From assembly GCF_026183735.1 (NCBI RefSeq), contig NZ_JAPFRE010000041.1:1-64000 (forward strand): DNA of 64,000 nucleotides, in the 5' to 3' direction. The notes below the pieces were generated by a model. That model had not been told where the DNA came from. It did no database searches and was given only the letters and a program-made list of their open reading frames with translations. This document shows, piece by piece, positions 54,121 to 62,263 of this stretch. This DNA is from Alteromonas sp. ASW11-130 (GTDB taxonomy: Bacteria; Pseudomonadota; Gammaproteobacteria; Enterobacterales; Alteromonadaceae). The first letter of the stretch is position 1. Each line of letters begins with the position of its first letter. A program made the position numbers and the translations under genes.

Positions 54121-55335
54121 ATGCGTCAACGATTAACGTTGAATCTAGCCACCATAGGTATCACTCTAGCCTTAACTGCGTGTGGTGAAAGTACAAGCAG
54201 TGAAACGGGCGCTCAATACGGCAATCCTTCAACGGCTCCCGTAGACAATAATTTTAACGAATCAGCATTAATCGTCTCAGTTGTCGATAATGTGCTGATA
54301 CCTACTTATCAGTCTTTTGCTATAAAAGCAGATTCGTTACATCAGTCTGTCGATACTTATTGTAAGACACTCCGATCTTCCACTGACACACAGACCGCTC
54401 AAGTAGAGGTACAGGAAAGTTGGAAAGAGGCTATGAATCAATGGCAGTTAGCAGAAGTTATGCAGATTGGTCCTTTGGCTGAAAATGATTTCGCACTTCG
54501 CAATCGAATCTATTCGTGGCCTAACGTAAGTACGTGTGCCATTGACCAGGAAGTCGTTAAATCACAGGCTGATAATTATGACATCAGCACGCGCACGGCA
54601 AGTCGGCGCGGTTTGTACGCGTTGGAATATACGTTATTTAACCCTGACTTCAATCACACGTGCACCGTGGCCGGAACGGAACCTGATAATTGGGATAAAT
54701 TGTCGGACCAACAGCGCCGCCAGGCACGGTGTGATTATGCCGAAATCGTTGCTTCTGATTTAGTTAACAATGCCAACACCCTCGTAACCGAATGGACGGG
54801 TGAGGCAGGCTACGGCGACGTATTGAAAGCAGCTGGTGAACCCGATAGTCGCTTTACCACTTCGTTAGCTGCGGTAAACGATATTTCAGATGCCATGTTC
54901 TATGTTAAAGAAGTCACTAAAGACGCCAAGATTGCCACCCCCGTAGGCATTTTCGCCAATGATTGTGGCACTTCCCCCTGTCCAGAAAACGCAGAATCGG
55001 CCTATGCCAATTATTCTTTAGAAAACATCATAGCTAATTTAAAGGCGCTCAAAACGCTTTTTCTAGGAGGCGAAGAATCACACACAGGGTTTGATGATTT
55101 TTTAACGGACGTAGGTGATACCGATACGGCCACACGTTTACGTGCCGATATTGATGCTGCTATTGAATACGCCGAAAGCATAAATGGTTCGTTCGCGTCT
55201 ACGCTTCAAAACAATCCCGAACAGATTGAAAATTTACACGACGACGTTAAAAAAGTTACCGACACGATGAAAACGGATTTCATTGAAAGTCTGGCGTTAG
55301 AACTTCCAGCCACTTCTGCCGGCGATAATGATTAA
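54121..55335 (+). CDS. Imelysin-family lipoprotein (iron-regulated, ICMP/IrpA-like)
   Basis: 404 residues from ATG 54121, with GGAGAAG upstream; the open frame runs back to 54088 through the terminator. Lipobox LALTAC (about Cys17). Imelysin features: WKEAMNQWQLAEVMQIGPL, NRIYSWPNVSTC, and RRGLYALEYTLFN in place of the GxHxxE motif: the histidine is Tyr. Imelysin proteins are periplasmic or surface components of iron uptake, exact chemistry unsettled. Gene lies between DUF4856 and a FecA-like receptor. Confidence 0.85.
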   Translation: MRQRLTLNLATIGITLALTACGESTSSETGAQYGNPSTAPVDNNFNESALIVSVVDNVLIPTYQSFAIKADSLHQSVDTYCKTLRSSTDTQTAQVEVQESWKEAMNQWQLAEVMQIGPLAENDFALRNRIYSWPNVSTCAIDQEVVKSQADNYDISTRTASRRGLYALEYTLFNPDFNHTCTVAGTEPDNWDKLSDQQRRQARCDYAEIVASDLVNNANTLVTEWTGEAGYGDVLKAAGEPDSRFTTSLAAVNDISDAMFYVKEVTKDAKIATPVGIFANDCGTSPCPENAESAYANYSLENIIANLKALKTLFLGGEESHTGFDDFLTDVGDTDTATRLRADIDAAIEYAESINGSFASTLQNNPEQIENLHDDVKKVTDTMKTDFIESLALELPATSAGDND

Positions 55336-55347
55336 GTAAAAAGTATT

Positions 55348-57552
55348 ATGAATAAACAAACACTCTCACTACTTACGGCTGCTTTAGTCTTTAACATTAA
55401 CTGTGCAAATGCTGATGACGCCTCTTCAATTGAACACATCAGCATAATTGGTAATCAACAACAGCTTGATACCGCCGCCGGCTCAGTCACGTTGATCGAC
55501 GAAGCTGAACTGGAAAAGTTAGAATACGACGACATTGGCCGGGTCCTTGCTACTGTTCCCGGCGTGAATATTCGTCAGGAAGATGGCTATGGTCTGCGAC
55601 CTAATATAGGTTTTCGTGGCGTAACGCCGGAAAGAAGTAAAAAAATTAATATCATGGAAGATGGTGTGCTCATCGGCCCCGCTCCCTACTCTGCGCCTGC
55701 TGCCTACTACTTTCCGATGTTAAGCAGAATGACCGCTATAGAAGTAACAAAGGGTCCATCCATGATTAAGTATGGTCCCAATACCGTTGCTGGCGCGTTA
55801 AATCTGATTACTCGCCAAGTGCCCACCGAACAAGCATTGGGATTAGATGTCGCGGCAGGTACCGACGGTTACTATAAAGGTCACGTGTATTATGGAAATG
55901 CGTCTGACAGATTAGGGTTTCTTGTTGAGGGCCTGACAGTGGCCAGCGATGGCTTTAAGGAGCTTGAGAATGGTGCCGATACTGGTTTTGACAAGCAAGA
56001 CTATATGGCTAAAGTTCGCTATGACCTTAGTTCCGAGAAGTTTGATCAGTTTTTAGAAGTTAAGGCCGGTTTAGGTGAGGAGCAAAGTGACGAAACCTAT
56101 GTAGGCTTGACTGACGAAGATTTTAGGTCAAATCCGTATCAGCGATACGCGGGTAGTCAGCTTGATAACATGGACTGGCAACATGACCAGCTTCAACTAA
56201 CGCATTATATTGCGGGTAGCACCTTTGATCTCACTACACGGGTGTATCGCAATAACTTTGAACGGACATGGTACAAATTAAATGGATTCGCCAGCTCTTT
56301 AGGCGGTCAAATTCCTACTTTACTCGAATTGCTTACCCATCCAGAGGACGAACAACATCAGCGATATTACGAGGTATTGCGTGGTACCGCGGACAGTACC
56401 GTGCGCGAAAAGTTGGTGTTAGGTAACAATGACCGCGAATTTTTTTCTCAAGGGGTAGCGTTAGACGGCAAAGTGGATGTGGAGCTCTTCGGCTTTAACC
56501 ATCAGTTGAGTGCCGGAATTCGTTGGCACGAAGATGAAATTCAGCGTAATCACACCGAAAACACTTACCTGATGCAAAGCGGTATGCTCGTCCAGACTGA
56601 TGAAAACACGGTAGCCACCACGACGAACACGGAACGAACCGAAGCCACGTCTTTGTACATTTCTGATACCATTACTTTTGACAAGTTAACCCTGGGTGCC
56701 GGAGTCAGGGGCGAGCTAATTAAAGGCTTTTATCAGAACCGGACCCCTGGTTTTGAACAAGACTTCCAAGATAAAACCACCCGCATCTGGCTGCCAGGTA
56801 TAAATGCCTACTATGCAGTCGATAATAACAATGGTGTATTCGGTGGTGTGCATCAAGGCTTTGTTCCAACCAGTCCTATTCAAGCCGCATCGGTAGAAGT
56901 AGAAAAAAGCGTTAATTACGAATTGGGTTGGCGTTATGTTGAGCGCTGGCAGCGTATGGAGCTGGTTGGCTTTTTTAATGATTATTCTAACCTGATTGAG
57001 TCATGTTCACAGTCCGCTGGTTGTGATACAGATTTAACGTTTGTTGCCGGACATGTGGACGTATATGGGCTGGAAGGCAGTTATCAACACAATCTATTTT
57101 TAGATAACGGTTGGCAAATTCCACTATCCGTCACCTATACGCATACTCAATCAGAATTCAAAGACTCGTTTTATTCTGGGTTTGAACAATGGGGCTATGT
57201 AGAAGCGGGTAACGCCGTTCCCTACTTAGCTGACAATATGCTGTCTGTTTCTGCGGGAGTAAAAGCCAGCCTTTTCGATATTACCTTAATTGTCAGTTAC
57301 GCAGATAGCATGCCCGAGTCTGCGCAGACCATGCTCACAGGTAATAGTGGCGACAGTGCACTAGCAGGAAAAGAAACTGACGCCTTACTTAACATGGACG
57401 TGAGTGCTGGATATAATTTAAGCGACAATAGTCGTATCTACCTAAAGGTAGACAATCTGTTGGATGAGCAGGACATTGTCAGCCGTAGACCTTATGGCGC
57501 ACGTCCCAGCAAAGCTAGACAGTTCCAGCTAGGCTACAAATATAATTTTTAG
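55348..57552 (+). CDS. TonB-dependent receptor, FecA/iron-siderophore type
   Basis: 734 residues. Signal peptide ALVFNINCANA. Plug: IEHISIIGNQQQLDTAAGSV, VLATVPGVNIRQEDGYGLRP, IGFRGVTPERSKKINIMEDG, EVTKGPSMIKYGPNTVAGAL; typical of ferric-dicitrate-like receptors. Barrel ends FQLGYKYNF with the terminal Phe. Part of the Fur-box locus, 12 bp after the imelysin gene, so a ferric complex is the likely ligand; the citrate-like specificity is only suggested by subfamily. Confidence 0.92.
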   Translation: MNKQTLSLLTAALVFNINCANADDASSIEHISIIGNQQQLDTAAGSVTLIDEAELEKLEYDDIGRVLATVPGVNIRQEDGYGLRPNIGFRGVTPERSKKINIMEDGVLIGPAPYSAPAAYYFPMLSRMTAIEVTKGPSMIKYGPNTVAGALNLITRQVPTEQALGLDVAAGTDGYYKGHVYYGNASDRLGFLVEGLTVASDGFKELENGADTGFDKQDYMAKVRYDLSSEKFDQFLEVKAGLGEEQSDETYVGLTDEDFRSNPYQRYAGSQLDNMDWQHDQLQLTHYIAGSTFDLTTRVYRNNFERTWYKLNGFASSLGGQIPTLLELLTHPEDEQHQRYYEVLRGTADSTVREKLVLGNNDREFFSQGVALDGKVDVELFGFNHQLSAGIRWHEDEIQRNHTENTYLMQSGMLVQTDENTVATTTNTERTEATSLYISDTITFDKLTLGAGVRGELIKGFYQNRTPGFEQDFQDKTTRIWLPGINAYYAVDNNNGVFGGVHQGFVPTSPIQAASVEVEKSVNYELGWRYVERWQRMELVGFFNDYSNLIESCSQSAGCDTDLTFVAGHVDVYGLEGSYQHNLFLDNGWQIPLSVTYTHTQSEFKDSFYSGFEQWGYVEAGNAVPYLADNMLSVSAGVKASLFDITLIVSYADSMPESAQTMLTGNSGDSALAGKETDALLNMDVSAGYNLSDNSRIYLKVDNLLDEQDIVSRRPYGARPSKARQFQLGYKYNF

Positions 57553-57564
57553 GTGTAAAAAAAA

Positions 57565-58557
57565 ATGGACCTGCTATTGAATGAGTTACGACAATTAGCA
57601 AATTCGCTTTTTGACGCGAATAGCAGGCTATTTATCGGCTACCTTATCGGGGCTATCGTGTGCGCCGCGCTCGTCTTTATGGCGCAAAGCGACAAAAGGG
57701 GTTTAATCGCCCTCTCACAATTTTTGTTTCCGCGTAAACTATGGTGGCATCGTTCGGCCCGGCTCGATTACCAATTATTTGTGGTGAACCGCTTAATACG
57801 CGCATTGCTATGGGCCCCCATTGTGTTAACGATGGTCCCCATAGCACTTGGTGCTTCTGATTTACTGGAAGCTACATTCGGGCATATTCAGCCAATAACC
57901 ACCCATCCCACGTTAGTATTGGCTAGCTTTACCCTGATTTTGTTTGTATTTGATGACTTCACTCGATTTTTACTCCACTACTTAATGCATAAGGTGCCTT
58001 TTTTATGGCATTACCATAAAGTGCATCATTCAGCGCAGGTTCTTACACCGATGACAATATATCGCTCGCACCCGTTGGAAAGCTTTTTATATGCATCTCG
58101 GATGGCTATCGCTCAAGGGTTGGCAGTGGGATTAAGTTATTTCTTGTTTGGTCCCGCCCTTTCAATGATAGACATTTTCGGTGCGAACTTATTCGTTTTT
58201 ATTTTTAATGTATTTGGTTCAAACCTTCGCCACTCACACGTAAAGTGGCATTGGGGAAATCGTATTGAGAAATGGTTCATAAGCCCTGTTCAACATCAGA
58301 TTCACCACAGCGCCCACAAACAGCATTTCGACAAAAATTTCGGCACCACACTCGCAATATGGGACAGATTATTTGGCACATTAGTCGTTTCGAAGAAAGG
58401 CCAAAAGCTAACATTTGGGCTGGGCAAAGGACAACAACCACATCGCAACCTTACCGATGCCTATCTACGTCCTATTACCGATCACTGGACCTCTGCAAAA
58501 AAATTCTCCCCTCCTAACGCTCCCGGGTCAAAACAGTCAGCATCTTCCGCCCAATAA
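57565..58557 (+). CDS. Sterol desaturase/fatty acid hydroxylase family membrane protein
   Basis: 330 residues with about four membrane segments. The diiron histidine clusters are visible: HYLMH, HYHKVHHS, and HQIHHS plus distal H/D residues (HFDKNFGTTLAIWDRLFGT). Family members hydroxylate or desaturate lipids, or oxidise alkyl ethers; a substrate cannot be assigned. Start 12 bp after the receptor stop makes it the last gene of the Fur-box locus, an unusual company for a lipid enzyme unless it modifies an iron-responsive lipid or a lipophilic siderophore. Confidence 0.87.
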   Translation: MDLLLNELRQLANSLFDANSRLFIGYLIGAIVCAALVFMAQSDKRGLIALSQFLFPRKLWWHRSARLDYQLFVVNRLIRALLWAPIVLTMVPIALGASDLLEATFGHIQPITTHPTLVLASFTLILFVFDDFTRFLLHYLMHKVPFLWHYHKVHHSAQVLTPMTIYRSHPLESFLYASRMAIAQGLAVGLSYFLFGPALSMIDIFGANLFVFIFNVFGSNLRHSHVKWHWGNRIEKWFISPVQHQIHHSAHKQHFDKNFGTTLAIWDRLFGTLVVSKKGQKLTFGLGKGQQPHRNLTDAYLRPITDHWTSAKKFSPPNAPGSKQSASSAQ

Positions 58558-59560
58558 AAACTAAGAAAAATAGGGGCCTTCCTATGTCTCCCCTCATAAG
58601 GTTCGTCAAAACTATGGCCGACCGTTGGTGACAGTTTAGCGTTGGGAAAGGATGTAAAGGCAGCGAATGATCTACGACAAAATTTTAAAAGAGCTGATAA
58701 TGTACGCAGTACTGCTTGTTTCGAGCGTATATGTGCGGCGCTTAAGGATATTATCGACCCAGACTACTCCTCCATCACCACGCATAATTCCGAACAATAC
58801 ACTAAGCATAATAGCCTATGGCAACATTGCCGAATCTTTCACTTACTGCATTAAGGATACTCTCTGTTTTGGGGTGCTCGTCAGTGATACGTGGCTCCCT
58901 TTTAAAAGTGCGCGACGCCTGACCCCGAAATACTTAACGCTTAACGCCATCATATTGATAGGTATATCGGTGCACCTTGAGGCCTCGGTGTGAACATTAG
59001 GCACTCCATGGGGTCGTTACATTAATAGGTCGACGACCCCAAAATTGATATATCTGTCAGACGAGAGTGGGAAACTTTTCTGTTGACCAATGACACTAAC
59101 GGTGCAGGTATTTCATAAAACGCGCCTTCTCGTATTTTTGAACCCTCTCTCACTACGGATAGCGACGGTAAAGTAACTGGACGTGGCATAGCGGGCATAT
59201 ATAACTTTATAACCAGAAAGATAAGGGCCCTCATTCAATTCGTTACTAACCATAAAACAAGGACAACATTACTCGTGTGCTTTTTTGGCATAGAGATTAC
59301 TTTCTCTCAAGTTAGAAAGTATTTGCAGGGTTACTGTGTAAAGCCTGCAACATTTTTTCTCTGGCAGTTTACTTACCATTCAACAGCAGTTAGCTCCTTC
59401 TTCTGAAAATGAATAGTTATCATCCAGAAACATTAAATATAGGAGGTTAAACATTAAAAGCTGATCATGTTTTAGGCACACTACGCCCTCTGGTACGCGT
59501 CTTGAAATAGTTTATGTGTCGAAAATTGTAAAATACATAAGTAACAAAAGGAGAGACGTT
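58558..59560. other. Gene-poor region with hairpins
   Basis: No gene supported; several short frames lack ribosome binding sites and motifs. Two hairpins: TGGGGTCGT / ACGACCCCA (59009-59017 with 59033-59041), and the terminator-like TTGCAGG / CCTGCAA at 59323-59350 followed by a T-run. The final 60 bases hold the leader of the beta-barrel gene, with AAAGGAGAG before the ATG at 59561. Confidence 0.5.
59323..59358 (+). terminator. Terminator-like hairpin
   Basis: TTGCAGG and CCTGCAA arms across a 14-nt loop, followed by CATTTTTT. Could end a small transcript from the left; nothing else there is identified. Confidence 0.45.
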
Positions 59561-60145
59561 ATGAAGAAGACACTAACTGCAATCGCCGGTCTCGCGGCAC
59601 TGTCATCTTTTACTACTTTTGCCCAAGTGCACAATGACAACGGCCTTGCTTATAACGAAGGCGTGTATGTTGGCGCTAACTACGGCTGGCTTCGTGTTGA
59701 AAGTGATGATGAATTCGATGACGACAAAGATGTCTGGCAAGGTGTTGTGGGTTATCGCTTCAACGAATATGTAGCACTGGAAGGTGGCTATATTAATTTT
59801 GGCGATTACGGTAACGGTGTAGCCGAAGCATCAACAGACGGGTTCACTACTGCTATTAAAGGTAGCTACCCGATAACAGATAAGTTTTCAGTTTATGGAA
59901 AACTCGGTCAACTGTGGTGGGAAACAGACTATCGTCTTGGTAATTTAAACGGTAAGTACGATGACGAGTCGCTTTTTGTCGGTGGTGGCGTTGCCTATGC
60001 AATCAATCCTCAGTTTTCAATTACTGCGGAATACACGGTTTATGATGCCGATTTAGATGCTGAAGATGCAGTGGAAGACATAGATGATACCAATTTTGAC
60101 ACTGACCTGAAGCAAGCCAGCATTGGTGTCGAATACCGATTCTAA
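59561..60145 (+). CDS. Outer-membrane beta-barrel protein (OmpA-like barrel, 194 aa)
   Basis: 194 residues from ATG 59561 (AAAGGAGAG upstream; the frame extends back to 59516). Signal peptide AGLAALSSFTTFA, cut before QVH. Alternating hydrophobic strands (YVGANYGWLRV, VVGYRFNEYVALEGGYINFG, FSVYGKLGQLWWETDY, FSITAEYTVYDAD) end in ASIGVEYRF with the terminal Phe, consistent with an eight-stranded barrel. The loops are rich in Asp/Glu, as in many marine porin-like proteins. No periplasmic OmpA domain. Function: structural or surface-exposed; exact role unknown. Confidence 0.85.
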   Translation: MKKTLTAIAGLAALSSFTTFAQVHNDNGLAYNEGVYVGANYGWLRVESDDEFDDDKDVWQGVVGYRFNEYVALEGGYINFGDYGNGVAEASTDGFTTAIKGSYPITDKFSVYGKLGQLWWETDYRLGNLNGKYDDESLFVGGGVAYAINPQFSITAEYTVYDADLDAEDAVEDIDDTNFDTDLKQASIGVEYRF

Positions 60146-60155
60146 TGCAGATAAT

Positions 60156-60182
60156 CGCCCCTACCCAGTCACCGTAGGGGCG
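60156..60182 (+). terminator. GC-rich hairpin after the beta-barrel gene
   Basis: Nine-bp perfect stem CGCCCCTAC / GTAGGGGCG with a 9-nt loop, 11 bp past the stop codon. T-tract is poor, but stability suggests a terminator or an mRNA-stabilising hairpin. Confidence 0.6.
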
Positions 60183-60362
60183 TTAAACGCCTTTGCGGTA
60201 TTTCTTCTGATACCTAAGTATCATTTTGCACTAACCTTTCCCCCCACCCTGTTCGTACTGGGCTGAAATACTCAGTCGTAGTCGCCTTAATATGAAACTT
60301 TGTACGTCTATACCCCATTTTAACTGCCACATGAATTTATCTTTTTCAAAGGATTAGTAAAC

Positions 60363-61526
60363 ATGGAACAAGTTCTCCCTTTTGGGGTGGCCGTTGCCAT
60401 CGCATCTAATTTGATGGTGTGTTTATATTTTTTGATGCTCAACCGCTACCATCAAGAAAGCAAAGCATATCTTTTTTGGGCCTGCTCCTGTGGGTTATTT
60501 TCCCTAGGAGCATGCAGCCTCATAGCCGCTTTTCATTTGCAAGCTACTGCAATCCTGGTGCCTTTGGCCAGTGTGGTGTTACTTACCGCATGTTATTGCT
60601 TATTTATTGGTTTGAATAGTTTTGAGCTAACGAGCTCTTCTACGAAACAGGGAAAAAAAATAAATAAGTTTTATGTATTAGGGCTTGCTGCAATCGGCGC
60701 TTCATCCTTTTTTCCTCAAACTTTAAATGGCGTGACGTGCCTATTGATGGCGGCAATTCTGCTACTCACTGAAGGATGCTTTTGCAGAAGACGGACTCAT
60801 GCTTTTGTTGGATACTCAGCGTTACGGGTTATTTTACTGGGGCATGCGGCGGTGATGTTAGTGCAAGGTTTTATACTTCTTAATCAACCTGCGACGATGA
60901 ATGTCCAGTTATCAAGCCCTTGGATACAAGTTATGTTAACCACTCATTTGTTACTCACTATGGCTACAGCTTTGATTCTCCCCATGCTGGAGTTAACTCG
61001 AAAACAAATACATTGGGAACGTCTTGCCAATACCGATGAGCTTACTGGCGTGTTAAACCGAAGAGCTTTTCTCAAGCAGGTGAATTTATCAGTTAACTCA
61101 ACATTTAAAACGTGTTTGTTGATGATTGATATAGACCACTTTAAGCGGATTAACGATAACTATGGCCATCAAGCAGGCGACGAAGTGTTAAAAAAGGTCG
61201 CGCGTAGCTTACATACCCACGTGCGCAATCAAGATGTGGTAGGTCGGTTAGGTGGAGAAGAGTTTGCGATACTTTTACCGGAGATTAACTATGATGAAGC
61301 GAAAAGTATAGCCGACAGAATATTAGTTGGGGTGGCCAACCAGATAATAGAGATAGACAGCCACCAACTGAATATTACGGTGAGTATCGGGGTGGCGTTT
61401 TCTCACCAGGGAGAAAAAGACTGGGACAGGTTGTACAGCTGTGCTGATAGTGCACTTTTCCAGGCAAAAGAGGGGGGCAGAAATTTGATTGCAGTTTATG
61501 ACAAACCTTTATTGTTGACCGTGTGA
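60363..61526 (+). CDS. Membrane-bound diguanylate cyclase (GGDEF)
   Basis: 387 residues. About six membrane helices in the first 215 residues, no recognised sensor domain. The GGDEF domain starts ERLANTDELTGVLNRRAFL; the metal Asp lies in LMIDIDHFKRINDNYGH; the active motif is GGEEF. An RxxD inhibitory site (RNQD) is placed five residues before GGEEF, so product inhibition is expected. Makes cyclic di-GMP from GTP at the inner membrane. No EAL domain. AAAGGA lies 9 bp before the ATG. Confidence 0.93.
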   Translation: MEQVLPFGVAVAIASNLMVCLYFLMLNRYHQESKAYLFWACSCGLFSLGACSLIAAFHLQATAILVPLASVVLLTACYCLFIGLNSFELTSSSTKQGKKINKFYVLGLAAIGASSFFPQTLNGVTCLLMAAILLLTEGCFCRRRTHAFVGYSALRVILLGHAAVMLVQGFILLNQPATMNVQLSSPWIQVMLTTHLLLTMATALILPMLELTRKQIHWERLANTDELTGVLNRRAFLKQVNLSVNSTFKTCLLMIDIDHFKRINDNYGHQAGDEVLKKVARSLHTHVRNQDVVGRLGGEEFAILLPEINYDEAKSIADRILVGVANQIIEIDSHQLNITVSIGVAFSHQGEKDWDRLYSCADSALFQAKEGGRNLIAVYDKPLLLTV

Positions 61527-61584
61527 TACCTTACCCCCTGCTACGGCGGGGATAGATTGCCTCTACCCCGTCAATTGAGCTTTA

Positions 61585-61938
61585 CTAATGATGCTGCCCT
61601 GCCCGCTCGTTGCGTCGGACAATCGCTTCGTCTATGGATACCTCGTGCTCAATCCAATAGCGGGCTTCTTGAAAATTGAATCCTTCTTTATGCCAGTCTT
61701 TCGCTTCCGGTAAGGAACTACCAAATTGCTTCCAACGGGTGGCAGTGATGGCATCAAATCCTGCTTCATCCCACTTTTGCGCTTGGTTCAAGGTAAACTT
61801 TCCTTGTTGCCACGCTTTTATTTCCCGTTCACTAAATTCTGCCCGCTGCCAATCTTTGTTGGCAGTGGCGTTAACATTGCCTATAACTAATGCCGTAGCG
61901 AGTACTGCTGAAGTTGGGAGCCAATATCTTCGCTTCAT
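61585..61938 (-). CDS. Small exported protein of six 13-residue repeats
   Basis: 117 residues from ATG 61938 (AAGGAG upstream); the frame reaches 61998. Signal peptide PTSAVLATALVIGNVNA, cut before TAN. From about residue 31 the mature protein is six contiguous 13-residue units of pattern AxxWxxxGFxxxx: NKDWQRAEFSERE, IKAWQQGKFTLNQ, AQKWDEAGFDAIT, ATRWKQFGSSLPE, AKDWHKEGFNFQE, ARYWIEHEVSIDE, then a short basic tail (RRNERAGQHH). Probably a small helical solenoid. I do not recognise a named family; single gene with no partner. Confidence 0.75.
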   Translation of the reverse strand: MKRRYWLPTSAVLATALVIGNVNATANKDWQRAEFSEREIKAWQQGKFTLNQAQKWDEAGFDAITATRWKQFGSSLPEAKDWHKEGFNFQEARYWIEHEVSIDEAIVRRNERAGQHH

Positions 61939-62263
61939 ACCTTTACTCTCCTTAATATGCGGCCTATGCGCCGAATTAATAGAATTTCTCAATATCAAAA
62001 CGTCTATATAGATACGGAATGTACGAAAATGTGATTTCTATTTTAGGAAAAAGTTTTGACAGTGAGAAAAAAATACAAAACATCACCTCTTACTTTCACT
62101 GCGCATAGGAAAACGCCCCCTCCTGCTTTTTCCAATTTTGCTTGAACGGCTTTATTCCCTTGTTGGTTTGTTATGTTTTCAAGCATAGCCCTGAGATGGA
62201 ACAAATCCTGCACGCAGCAAGTGATTATCAGTTATTTCAGCGTGTGGCTAAAAAGGAGGCCGA

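Noticed and set aside
58642-58993. Two overlapping plus-strand frames downstream of the hydroxylase gene
   Set aside because: Neither has a start signal or motif, compositions differ from neighbours; likely random frames in a decayed spacer.
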